33,034 nucleotides of DNA from Tyzzerella sp. UBA1042 (GTDB taxonomy: Bacteria; Bacillota; Clostridia; Lachnospirales; Anaerotignaceae): assembly GCA_002316675.1 (NCBI GenBank), contig DCDZ01000006.1, positions 33,994 through 67,027 on the forward strand, in the 5' to 3' direction. Positions 22,314-30,823 of this stretch are shown here, one piece after another. Within the stretch, counting starts at the first letter, position 1. Each line of letters begins with the position of its first letter. The position numbers were made by a program, and so were the translations under genes. Under the pieces are notes generated by a model that was not told the DNA's origin, made no database searches, and saw only the letters and a list, made by a program, of their open reading frames with translations.

Positions 22314-24887
22314 ATGGGTTTTTTAGAAAAAATATTCGGCAATTACAGCGAGAAGGAAATTAAGCGCATTACCCCAATTGTAAAAAAAATTGAAGCACTG
22401 TCGCCCCAATATGAAAATCTTTCGGATGAAGAATTAAGAGGGAAAACGCAGGAGTTTAAGGACAGATTGGAAAAAGGCGAAACCTTGGATGACTTATTGC
22501 CTGAAGCATATGCTGTTGTGCGTGAGGCGGCTTCCCGCCCCTATGTGCTCAATATGCGTCATTTCCCCGTACAGCTGATGGGCGGTATCGTTATGCATCA
22601 GGGACGTATTGCAGAAATGCGTACCGGTGAAGGAAAAACATTGGTTGCAACCCTTTCGGCATATTTGAATGCCCTTGAGGGCAAGGGTGTGCACGTGGTA
22701 ACGGTAAATGATTATTTGGCACAGCGTGACTCCCAGTGGATGGGTGAGGTATTCCGCTTTCTGGGCTTAACGGTTGGCTGTATTTTAAATAATATGGACA
22801 ATAACGAAAGACGAGAGGCCTATGCCTGCGATATTACTTATGGCACAAATAATGAATTTGGGTTTGATTACCTGCGGGATAACATGGTGGTCAAAAAAGA
22901 GAGCATGGTACAAAGAGAGCTGTATTTTGCAATCATCGATGAGGTTGACTCCGTTTTAATTGACGAGGCAAGAACACCTTTGATTATTTCCGGCAGCGGC
23001 TCCAAATCTACGGACATGTACCGTGTTGCAGATTTATTCGTAAAACAGCTGCAAAAAGGTCGTATCTTAAATGAAGAAGAAGCCATGAACCCCTTGCTCA
23101 GAGAAGAGTTGCAGGAGGAAGGGGATTTTGTTTTGGATGAAAAAGCAAAATCCGTTGTATTGACCCAAGAGGGTGTGGAAAAGGCCGAAAAATTCTTTTC
23201 GGTGGAGAACCTTTCCGACCCGGAAAACTTGGAATTACAGCATCATATTAACAATGCACTGAAGGCAAACTATAATATGCATCTGGATCAAGATTATGTG
23301 ATTGCAGAGGGTGAAATTGTTATTGTTGATGAATTTACAGGGCGTATGATGCCCGGAAGACGCTATTCCGACGGGTTGCATCAGGCCATTGAGGCCAAGG
23401 AAAATGTGCAGGTGCGCAGGGAAAGCAAAACCCTTGCTACCATCACCTTCCAGAATTACTTTAATAAATATAAGAAAAAAGCGGGTATGACCGGTACGGC
23501 GAAAACCGAGGAGGATGAATTCCGTAATATTTACGGCATGGACGTTGTGGAAATTCCCACAAACAAACCCATACAGCGAAAAGATTTGCAGGATGTTGTT
23601 TACCGTACAGAGGCCGGGAAATTCCGTGCCGTGGTAAGGGATATTATGGCATCCTATGAGAAGGGGCAGCCTGTTTTGGTGGGTACCATAACCATTGATA
23701 AGTCTGAGGAATTAAGCCGGCTTTTGAAAAAAGAGGGGATTAAGCATCAGGTTTTAAATGCAAAATATCATGCCCAGGAGGCGGAAATTGTTTCCCTGGC
23801 AGGGCAGAAGAATGCGGTAACCATTGCCACAAATATGGCGGGCCGTGGTACGGATATTAAGCTGGAGGAAGGCGTTGCGGAGCTGGGCGGTTTGAAAATC
23901 ATCGGTACGGAACGGCATGAATCCAGACGTATTGATAACCAGCTGCGTGGGCGTGCCGGCCGTCAGGGTGACCCCGGTGAGTCCCGCTTCTATATTTCCC
24001 TTGAGGATGAATTGATGCGCTTGTTCGGCTCGGAAAAAACCATGAAGCTGGTGGATGCCATGGGCATGAGCGAGGATGACCCCATTGAGGCAGGTATGCT
24101 GACAAAGGCCATTGAAAATGCCCAGAAAAAGGTAGAGGGCAATAACTTCGGTATTCGTAAGCATTTGCTTGAATATGACCAGGTAATGAACGAACAGCGT
24201 GAGATTATTTACGGCGAACGCCGCAGAGTGCTGTATGGCGAGGATTTGCGTGATAGCATTATGGCTATGATTCGCCAAGTGGTAACCCGTTGCGTAGACG
24301 CCCATATGCCCGATGAACAGCTGCCCGAGGAGTGGGATATGGCTTCTTTCAGCGAGCATTTTGCTACTATCATCCCCATAGGCAAGGTGAATATCAAAGA
24401 GGATTCCATTGGACAGATGACCAAGGATAAATTAAAAGAAAACCTAACAAAGCTTGGGGAACAGCTCTATGCCATGAAAGAGAAGGAAATTGGCGAGGCG
24501 GAACGTATGCGTGAGCTGGAGCGGGTTATTATGCTGCGTGTCATTGACCAAAAATGGATGGACCATATTGATGAGATGGATCGTATGCGCCAAGGCATTG
24601 GCCTTCATGCATATGCCCAGAGAGACCCTTTGATGGAGTATAAATTTGCGGCTTATGATATGTTTGAGGAATTGAGCAACCATATTCAAGAGGATACGCT
24701 GAAAATTCTGTATCGCATTCGTATACAAACAGAAGTAAAGCGGGAAGAAGTGCAGCAGCCTATGTTTACAAACAAGGATGATTCCGCGGTAAAACAGCCA
24801 AAGAAACGCAGTGATGAAAAGGTTGGGCGTAACGATCCCTGCCCTTGCGGCAGCGGTAAAAAATATAAGCATTGCTGCGGGAGATAA
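22314..24887 (+). CDS. secA: Preprotein translocase ATPase SecA
   Basis: An 857-residue ATPase that drives unfolded preproteins through SecYEG. The Walker A loop is MRTGEGKTL (around residue 102), the DEAD-type Walker B is IIDEVDSVLIDEARTPLIISG (around 207). The preprotein crosslinking domain and second NTPase lobe follow, the latter with TNMAGRGTDIKL and QLRGRAGRQGDPGESRFYISLED in sequence. Near the C-terminus lie the helical scaffold (RVIDQKWMDHIDEMDRMRQGIGLHAYAQRDP region) and a zinc-binding tail CPCGSGKKYKHCC that binds SecB or ribosomes. The length is standard. ATG 22314 follows GAGGTGA. Confidence 0.97.
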   Translation: MGFLEKIFGNYSEKEIKRITPIVKKIEALSPQYENLSDEELRGKTQEFKDRLEKGETLDDLLPEAYAVVREAASRPYVLNMRHFPVQLMGGIVMHQGRIAEMRTGEGKTLVATLSAYLNALEGKGVHVVTVNDYLAQRDSQWMGEVFRFLGLTVGCILNNMDNNERREAYACDITYGTNNEFGFDYLRDNMVVKKESMVQRELYFAIIDEVDSVLIDEARTPLIISGSGSKSTDMYRVADLFVKQLQKGRILNEEEAMNPLLREELQEEGDFVLDEKAKSVVLTQEGVEKAEKFFSVENLSDPENLELQHHINNALKANYNMHLDQDYVIAEGEIVIVDEFTGRMMPGRRYSDGLHQAIEAKENVQVRRESKTLATITFQNYFNKYKKKAGMTGTAKTEEDEFRNIYGMDVVEIPTNKPIQRKDLQDVVYRTEAGKFRAVVRDIMASYEKGQPVLVGTITIDKSEELSRLLKKEGIKHQVLNAKYHAQEAEIVSLAGQKNAVTIATNMAGRGTDIKLEEGVAELGGLKIIGTERHESRRIDNQLRGRAGRQGDPGESRFYISLEDELMRLFGSEKTMKLVDAMGMSEDDPIEAGMLTKAIENAQKKVEGNNFGIRKHLLEYDQVMNEQREIIYGERRRVLYGEDLRDSIMAMIRQVVTRCVDAHMPDEQLPEEWDMASFSEHFATIIPIGKVNIKEDSIGQMTKDKLKENLTKLGEQLYAMKEKEIGEAERMRELERVIMLRVIDQKWMDHIDEMDRMRQGIGLHAYAQRDPLMEYKFAAYDMFEELSNHIQEDTLKILYRIRIQTEVKREEVQQPMFTNKDDSAVKQPKKRSDEKVGRNDPCPCGSGKKYKHCCGR

Positions 24888-24910
24888 GGCGTTTAAATTA
24901 GGGGGAGCTT

Positions 24911-25519
24911 ATGAACAAAATCATAGAAATACCCTTTATCATCCCTTTCTATACCCAACGGGTGACGGAGGAAAGCTGGAAGGCGGATGGTTTTTCTGAT
25001 TTGCAGGAGGGTATGAGCTGGCAGATGCGCGGGTGCGGTATTGCATCTCTTAGGATGATTATTGATGGGTTTTTACAGCGGGAGGGGAAGCCTTGCTGTG
25101 AAAAACAGGGGGAAATGATACGTAAGGGGCTTTCGCGGGAGGCCTATAAGCCGGGTGTTGGTTGGATTCATCAAGGTCTTGCCGAAATGGCCGAAGAATA
25201 CGGTGTTTCGGGGGAAGCCCACAGAGGGAAGAAAGCACAGGATGTGGCTGTCGCCCTTGGCGCAGGAAAGCCCTGTATGCTTTCTGTGTCGCCCAGATTT
25301 GCCGGGGGTAAGCCCGATGATAACGGCGTGCCTTATGGTAAGGGCGGGCATTTAGTAGTGACCTATGGCTGTGAACTGGATGGGGCGGAAGAGCCGGTGG
25401 CTTTTCTGGTGCATCATCCGTCTTGTTTTTTGGAGTATAACTGGGCGGCACATTGGATACCCATCGAAGAGTTTCATGCGTCGTTTTCTGGGAACTATAT
25501 TGTTTTTCAAAAGAGCTAA
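24911..25519 (+). CDS. C39-family (papain-fold) peptidase-like protein
   Basis: A 202-residue protein without a signal peptide. The probable catalytic Cys lies in MRGCGIASLRMIIDGF (around residue 42), and the His in GKGGHLVVTYG (around 147), followed by HHPSC, as in the Peptidase_C39_2 family. It is therefore likely a cytoplasmic cysteine peptidase or amidase; the substrate is unknown. It sits 23 bases after secA with GGGGGAG six bases ahead, so it is probably co-transcribed. Its place between secA and prfB is unusual, since those two are commonly neighbours in Firmicutes. Confidence 0.78.
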   Translation: MNKIIEIPFIIPFYTQRVTEESWKADGFSDLQEGMSWQMRGCGIASLRMIIDGFLQREGKPCCEKQGEMIRKGLSREAYKPGVGWIHQGLAEMAEEYGVSGEAHRGKKAQDVAVALGAGKPCMLSVSPRFAGGKPDDNGVPYGKGGHLVVTYGCELDGAEEPVAFLVHHPSCFLEYNWAAHWIPIEEFHASFSGNYIVFQKS

Positions 25520-25826
25520 GGTGCAAGACTTTAGGCACTGCCCGCTCACTGCCCAAGAAAGGGCAGACGGCGGAGCCGACTTTTGCGTAGCAAAAGTGAT
25601 TGACCAGTCCCGCTTGCTTTTTAAAAAAGCAAGACCAAAAATTTTTGATTGAACCCTCATTTCATGGGGTTTCGAGTAAGATATGACCGCAAAAACGAAC
25701 GTTTTTGCATATAAAAGTTTCGCTCAAGCCTTTTCAAAGGGTTACAGGGTTCGGGACAGCGCCCCGAGAACTTGCACTTCAGTTACACAGTATTCTATAT
25801 TTATTTTTAAAGGAGTTGATTTTTAA
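25520..25826. repeat. Hairpin-dense spacer before prfB
   Basis: No gene is supported. Perfect inverted repeats follow one another: CTGCCC 25549-25554/25561-25566; ACTTTTGC 25579-25586/25590-25597; CTTGCTTTTT 25613-25622 with 25623-25633; GCAAAAACG 25689-25697/25700-25708; TCGGG 25751-25755/25763-25767. None has a typical terminator tail. The last 30 bases hold the prfB ribosome binding site AAAGGAG. Confidence 0.55.
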
Positions 25827-26931
25827 ATGTTTGAATTAGAACAGATCCGTCTTGGGCTTTCTGCTTACGACGAAAAATTAGAGGAAATGGGGGCTTCACT
25901 TTGACGTCGCTGGCGCAAAGGAGAAGATCGCAGAATTAGAAGAGCTTTCCGCCGACCCGGAGTTTTGGGGCGACTTAGAAAAAAGCCAGAAAACCTTGCA
26001 GCAGCTGAAATCCCTAAAAACAAAGGTGAGTAAGTTTGAAACATTGGTAACAACCTATGAAGATATCTTGACATTAATCGAAATGGGCATTGAAGAACAG
26101 GATGATAGCATTTATGAAGAAGTAAAGACAATGCGCAATACCTTTGAGACAGAATTCGAGGAATTGCATATCTCCACCATGCTGGATGGTGAGTATGACC
26201 GTAATAATGCCATTGTTACCCTTCATGCGGGTACAGGCGGCACAGAGGCCTGCGATTGGACCAATATGCTGTTTCGTATGTATAGTAAATGGGCGGCAAA
26301 GACTGGCTATGAAGTGGAAATCCTGGATATGCTGGATGGCGATGAAGCGGGAGTGAAATCCGTAACCATCCAAATCAACGGTGAAAACGCCTATGGCTAT
26401 TTAAAATCCGAAAAGGGCATCCATCGCTTGGTTCGTGTATCTCCCTTTGATAGCTCCGGTAGACGCCACACCTCCTTTGCCTCCTGCGATGTTATGCCGG
26501 AGATTGAAGACGATGGCGAAATCGAGGTCAAGCCTGATGATATCCGCATTGATACCTACCGCGCCAGCGGTGCAGGGGGTCAGCACGTCAATAAAACCTC
26601 CTCGGCCATCCGCATCACCCACTTCCCAACGGGCATTGTGGTGCAGTGCCAGGATGAAAGAAGCCAGTTCAGCAATAAAGATAGAGCCTTTAAAATGCTG
26701 AAAAGTAAACTGCTTTCCCTGAAGATTGAGGAGCAGATGAAAAAGCTTGCGGAAATTAGAGGGGATATCAAAGAAATCGGCTGGGGCAGCCAGATTCGTT
26801 CCTATGTATTTATGCCCTATACCATGGTAAAGGATCATCGTACAGGGGAGGAAACCGGCAATGTAGGCGCAGTGATGGATGGAGAGATCGATAACTTTAT
26901 CAGCGCATACCTCGCTTGGATTCATAGCTAA
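25827..26931 (+). CDS. prfB: Peptide chain release factor 2, with programmed +1 frameshift
   Basis: The frame from ATG 25827 (AAAGGAG ahead) runs 25 codons to an in-frame TGA at 25902; shifting +1 there continues the protein from GAC at 25903 to 26931, 367 residues in all. RF2 recognises UGA and UAA. The stop-reading tripeptide SPF is in VSPFDSSGRRHTSFAS, and the hydrolysis motif GGQ in SGAGGQHVNKTSSAIRITH (around residue 249). The length matches RF2 with the normal shift. Frameshifting at its own UGA is the established autoregulation: low RF2 raises the shift. The gene follows a hairpin-dense spacer and is closely followed by an RluA gene. Confidence 0.96.
25889..25905 (+). promoter_or_regulatory. 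prfB programmed frameshift site
   Basis: The slippery sequence CTT TGA C (25899-25905) is the canonical RF2 signal. A GGGGG run (25889-25893) is the internal Shine-Dalgarno-like stimulator. Its distance to CTT is five bases, against three in the E. coli gene. Confidence 0.93.
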
Positions 26932-26941
26932 GGAGAACGTA

Positions 26942-27922
26942 TTGAAGGAAATCAGAATTACCAAAAACGAAGAAAACCAAAGGCTGGATAAATTCCTGCT
27001 GAAATATATGAATAAGGCCTCCAAAGCCTTTATTTATAAAATGCTGCGGAAAAAACGCATTAAATATAACGGAAAAAAGGCGGAGGGAAACGAGCTGCTC
27101 CAGTCGGGCGATGCCCTTTCGCTGTATCTTTCCGAAGAAACCTTGGCATCCTTTATGGAGGAGAAGGCCATTGCGGCGGCGGAGCGTCATTTTGCCGTTA
27201 TTTATGAGGATGATGATGTGCTTGCCGTGGGGAAGCCTGCGGGGCTTTTGACCCATCCGAAAAATAGCGAGGATAAGGATACATTAATCGATCAGGTGCT
27301 GTATTATCTCTATCAAAAAGGACAGTATGCACCCTCCATGGAAAGCAGCTTTACCCCGGCGCTGTGTAACCGCTTGGATCGTAATACCAGCGGCATTGTG
27401 CTGGCGGGGAAAACATTAAAGGGCGTGCAGGGCTTAAATGCGGCCATCCGCAACCGGCAGGTGGATAAATATTATCTGACACTGGTTGTGGGCGAAGTAA
27501 AAGAATCCGGAGAGATCACCGCTTTTCTTTCTAAGGAAGAAGGGAAGAATCAAGTGCGTATTTCAAAGGAAGCAGGCGTTGATGGGAAAAAAAGCATCAC
27601 CCGATACCGCCCCTTGGCGTATAACGACGGCTATACCCTTTTGGAAATCCAGTTGGTTACCGGCAAAACCCATCAAATCCGTGCCCATATGCAAGCCATG
27701 GGTCATCCCGTTGTGGGTGACCGAAAATATGGCGATACAGCGGTCAACATAGAATTTAGACAGCGGTTCGGTCTGTCTAACCAATTTTTGCATGGTGCAA
27801 GGCTTGTGTTTTCCGATGTGCAGGGAGCGCTTGGTTATTTAAAGGGGAAAACCCTCAGCGCACCCCTGCCTAAGGTGCTTCAGCAAATTGAAGAAGATAT
27901 TTTTGGTGAAAGTGTGGAGTAA
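26942..27922 (+). CDS. RluA-family 23S rRNA pseudouridine synthase
   Basis: A 326-residue enzyme converting uridine to pseudouridine in RNA, most likely 23S rRNA. The N-terminal S4 RNA-binding domain (residues about 10-60: RLDKFLLKYMNKASKAFIYKML) precedes the catalytic domain. The active-site motif is NRLDRNTSGIVLAGKT (around residues 142-157) with the catalytic Asp; Asn stands in place of the more usual His before RLD. GKTHQIRAHMQAMGHPVVGDRKYG is the family's second motif. I chose TTG 26942 because AAGGAG is seven bases upstream and the frame before it lies inside prfB. It follows prfB by ten bases. Confidence 0.9.
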   Translation: MKEIRITKNEENQRLDKFLLKYMNKASKAFIYKMLRKKRIKYNGKKAEGNELLQSGDALSLYLSEETLASFMEEKAIAAAERHFAVIYEDDDVLAVGKPAGLLTHPKNSEDKDTLIDQVLYYLYQKGQYAPSMESSFTPALCNRLDRNTSGIVLAGKTLKGVQGLNAAIRNRQVDKYYLTLVVGEVKESGEITAFLSKEEGKNQVRISKEAGVDGKKSITRYRPLAYNDGYTLLEIQLVTGKTHQIRAHMQAMGHPVVGDRKYGDTAVNIEFRQRFGLSNQFLHGARLVFSDVQGALGYLKGKTLSAPLPKVLQQIEEDIFGESVE

Positions 27923-27939
27923 GAAAAGGAGGCGCAACG

Positions 27940-28680
27940 ATGAAAGCCATTATTTTGGCAGCTGGCTATGCGACACGATTATACCCTTTAACTTTGCATA
28001 AGTCTAAGGCTTTGCTTCCGATCAATAAAAAGCCGATTATTGACTATATTATAGAGAAAATGAACCATGTGGATGGTTTGGATGAAATTTATGTGGTTAC
28101 AAACGACCGTTTTTATACGCAGTTTTTGGACTGGACGAAAACCATAAACAGCAGGATTCCCATTGTGATTTTGAACGACGGCACCACGGATGACAGCAAT
28201 AAACGGGGCGCCATCGGCGATATTACCTTTGTCATTGAGGAAAAGCAAATTCAAGACGAGCTTATGGTTGTTGCGGGGGATAACTTCTTCACCTATTCCC
28301 TGAAGGAGTATGTGGATTTCTTCCATGAGAAAAACAGGGATTGTGTTTGCGTGAAGAAGTGGGGGGATGAATCCACATTATCCCAATTTGGCATTGCCCT
28401 TTTGGATGAGAGAGACATGGTTTTGGATATTGAGGAGAAGCCGGAGAAGCCGAAGTCGAACAATGTTGTGTTTGCTGCTTATTTATATAAAAAGGAAACG
28501 GTACCCCTTTTTGCCGAGTATCTGGCGGAGGGGAATAAGCCGGATGCACCGGGGAATTTCCCTGCTTGGCTATATCGGCGCAAGGAAGTGTATGCCTACA
28601 CCTTTATCGGGGAGTGCTATGACATTGGAACCCCTGAAAGCTATCGAGAGGTATGCAGTATTTTTGAAGATCAAGTCTGA
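27940..28680 (+). CDS. Nucleotidyltransferase (NDP-sugar pyrophosphorylase type)
   Basis: A 246-residue GT-A-fold nucleotidyltransferase that would join a nucleoside triphosphate to a sugar or alcohol phosphate. The signature LAAGYATRLYPLT (residues 6-18) with KSKALLPI shows the nucleotide loop, and VVAGDNFF (around 107) holds the metal-binding Asp. It ends with GECYDIGTPESYREV, common to this family. It is short, lacking the left-handed beta-helix of GlmU or GlgC. The substrate is undetermined. ATG 27940 follows AAAAGGAGG. It sits directly after the RluA gene, apparently in the same operon. Confidence 0.88.
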   Translation: MKAIILAAGYATRLYPLTLHKSKALLPINKKPIIDYIIEKMNHVDGLDEIYVVTNDRFYTQFLDWTKTINSRIPIVILNDGTTDDSNKRGAIGDITFVIEEKQIQDELMVVAGDNFFTYSLKEYVDFFHEKNRDCVCVKKWGDESTLSQFGIALLDERDMVLDIEEKPEKPKSNNVVFAAYLYKKETVPLFAEYLAEGNKPDAPGNFPAWLYRRKEVYAYTFIGECYDIGTPESYREVCSIFEDQV

Positions 28681-29105
28681 CGCAATTGCGGCGACTGACA
28701 GAGGAAAGAGCCGCTTGCTGCTCTCCCGTAAGGAAGCAAAAAAATTGCTTCTTTATGAGATAGCATCCCAGCGGTTTTTTTGATAAGGTCAAGGGCCAAG
28801 AGCAAGACTATGGGGCTTGCCCCAAACTCCGCATAGGGAGTTCCTCCCTATGGACCCGTTTTTGGGTACCGACTTTGTTGACACCCTCAATAGGGCTTTG
28901 CATGAGAGAGAAGTTGTTGGTTGCAAAACCCCTTGCCTGGAATAAGCGAATTCCTACAGTCCGAACTGCCCACTAGTGGGCAAGTTCCATAAAGGGTACA
29001 TAGGGATGGATCCCTATGCAGGTTGCAGGGCGGCGCCCTGCGGTCTAGGTTGCAGGGTCCTGCGGGCTAGGGGCGAATACTATATCAATGAAAAAGGAGA
29101 ATAGC
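28681..29105. repeat. Hairpin array before prmA
   Basis: No gene is supported. Successive inverted repeats: GAAGCAA 28733/28745; GGGGC 28812/28819; CATAGGGA 28832-28839/28845-28852; GGGT..CGAC 28864-28886; GGTT 28919/28927; a near-perfect 25-base palindrome 28963-28987 centred on CACTAGTG; CATAGGGAT 28999-29007/29010-29018; GCAGGGC 29025-29031/29035-29041; GCAGG 29052-29056/29059-29063. The last two belong to a tandem duplication beginning GGTTGCAGGG (29021 and 29048). Two separate hairpins share the CATAGGGA stem. Confidence 0.65.
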
Positions 29106-30083
29106 ATGGAATGGATCGAGGTTTTTATTTCCGTAAGCCAGATTGGCCTGGAGCCGGTGGCTGGGGTGTTATATAATTGTGGCTTGACAGGCTTAATGGT
29201 CAATGACGAGGCGGATTTTCAGGAATTTCTGGAGTCTCCTCATAGAGAGTGGGATTATATTGCCGATGAATTGGTAGAGGAAAAGGGAAAGCTGAAAACA
29301 GGCATTACCTTCTTCCTTAGGGATAACCTGTATGGCAGAGAACAGCTGGCGCAGATCCAAGGCGCTTTGGCTGCAGCGAAGGCACAGGAAAAGGAACTGG
29401 ATTTAGGCTCCTTGGAAATGACCATGAAAAATGTGCAGGAGGAGGATTGGGCGAATAATTGGAAGAAATATTTCAAGCCCTTTCCCGTTGGCGATAAAAT
29501 TGTGATTAAGCCCTCATGGGAGGAACTCACGGAGCCGACAGATAAGGTGGTTTTAAAAATTGACCCCGGCCATATTTTCGGCACGGGAACCCATGAAACC
29601 ACCCAGCTTTGCATAGAGCTTATTGAAACCTATTTGAAAAAGGACGATAAAGTGCTGGATATTGGCTGTGGCAGCGGCATTTTATCCATCGCCTCTTTGT
29701 TGCTGGGAGCCAAGGCGGCGGATGCAGTGGATATTGATCCCAACGCCATGGAAATTGCTTATGAAAATAGCGATAGAAATGATATTCCAAGGGAAAACTA
29801 TCATGTTTGTGCGGGAAATATATTGGAGGACGAAGCTCTTTATCAGAAATATAGCGGTAAAAAATACGATATGGTGGAGGCAAATATTGTTGCCGATGTC
29901 ATTATTGCGCTGACAAAAAAAGTGCCTGCCTACTTGAAGGACGGCGGAATCTTCCTGTGCAGCGGAATTATTACCGAGCGGAAAGAGGACGTGCTTTCGG
30001 CTTTGGATGCCGGCGGCTATACGGTGCTTTCGGTGCAGGAGAAAAAAGGTTGGGTAGCCGTTGCGGCTCGTTATGAGGGATAG
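29106..30083 (+). CDS. prmA: Ribosomal protein L11 methyltransferase
   Basis: A 325-residue enzyme that trimethylates lysines and the N-terminus of ribosomal protein L11 using SAM. The N-terminal substrate-recognition domain (residues about 1-70) leads through a helical linker to a class I methyltransferase fold. Landmarks are PGHIFGTGTHETTQLC, motif I VLDIGCGSGILSIA (around residues 180-193), VDIDPNAMEIAYEN, and EANIVADVI in place of NPPY-like motifs. ATG 29106 (MEWIEV) has AAAAAGGAG seven bases upstream, better than the upstream start at 29088. It forms an operon with rsmE four bases later. Confidence 0.95.
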   Translation: MEWIEVFISVSQIGLEPVAGVLYNCGLTGLMVNDEADFQEFLESPHREWDYIADELVEEKGKLKTGITFFLRDNLYGREQLAQIQGALAAAKAQEKELDLGSLEMTMKNVQEEDWANNWKKYFKPFPVGDKIVIKPSWEELTEPTDKVVLKIDPGHIFGTGTHETTQLCIELIETYLKKDDKVLDIGCGSGILSIASLLLGAKAADAVDIDPNAMEIAYENSDRNDIPRENYHVCAGNILEDEALYQKYSGKKYDMVEANIVADVIIALTKKVPAYLKDGGIFLCSGIITERKEDVLSALDAGGYTVLSVQEKKGWVAVAARYEG

Positions 30084-30086
30084 GAT

Positions 30087-30812
30087 ATGCCGAAATTTTT
30101 TGTTGCACCACATCAGATCAAAGACAATGTAATTTATATTTCCGGCGAGGATGCAAAGCATATTAAAACGGTACTGCGCAGTCGGGAGGGGGAGGAGCTT
30201 ACCCTGTGCGACGGCTTGGGTACGGATTATTTCTGTCGCATTCAAGCTTTGGGCGAAGAGGTCACTGCGGAAATGATACGAAGCGAACCCTGTCAGTCAG
30301 AGCCGAAAACAAAAATCACCCTATACCAAGGCTTGCCTAAGGCGGACAAAATGGAGCTGATCATACAAAAATGTGTGGAATTGGGCGTTGACCGTATTGT
30401 GGCCGTTTCTACGGAGCGGTGTATTGTAAAGCTGGATAAAAAAGAAGGAAAAAAGCTGGAGCGTTGGCAGAAAATTGCAGAGGCGGCGGCAAAACAAAGC
30501 GGCAGGGGAAAAATCCCCGAAATTTCACCGAAGGTGTTGCGTTTTTCCGAAGCATTGCAGGAAGCAAAAACATTGCCCGGCACCGTCATTCCCTATGAAA
30601 AAGAAGAAAATAGAGGAATCCGTTCCTTTGTGGAAGGCTTTTCGGGGGAAGCAATGGGTATTTTTATCGGACCGGAGGGCGGATTTACGGAGGAAGAAGT
30701 GCAAGTTGCTAAAGATGCGGGGGTTTTCCCTGTCACCTTGGGCAAGAGAATTTTGCGTACGGAAACGGCGGGGTTGGCTGCCATTGCCATTTTGCTGTAC
30801 GAATTGGGTTAG
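30087..30812 (+). CDS. rsmE: 16S rRNA m3U1498 methyltransferase
   Basis: A 241-residue SPOUT-class enzyme that N3-methylates U1498 of 16S rRNA. The N-terminal PUA-like domain carries GEDAKHIKTVLRSREGEEL. The trefoil-knot methyltransferase domain shows QGLPKADKMELIIQKCVELGV, AAKQSGRGKIP, the SAM-site IGPEGGFTEEE and the knot LGKRILRTETAGLAA. The length is normal. ATG 30087 follows GAGGGATAGG. prmA-rsmE pairing is a frequent arrangement in Firmicutes and links two ribosome-modifying enzymes. Confidence 0.95.
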   Translation: MPKFFVAPHQIKDNVIYISGEDAKHIKTVLRSREGEELTLCDGLGTDYFCRIQALGEEVTAEMIRSEPCQSEPKTKITLYQGLPKADKMELIIQKCVELGVDRIVAVSTERCIVKLDKKEGKKLERWQKIAEAAAKQSGRGKIPEISPKVLRFSEALQEAKTLPGTVIPYEKEENRGIRSFVEGFSGEAMGIFIGPEGGFTEEEVQVAKDAGVFPVTLGKRILRTETAGLAAIAILLYELG

Positions 30813-30823
30813 GAGGAAGTAAA

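Noticed and set aside
25902..25904. prfB as a pseudogene because of the early TGA
   Set aside because: The TGA sits in the canonical CTTTGAC frameshift site and the +1 frame continues with full RF2 motifs.
28681..29105. CRISPR array or integron attachment sites
   Set aside because: Units are palindromic, unequal in sequence and spacing, and no cas or integrase gene is present.
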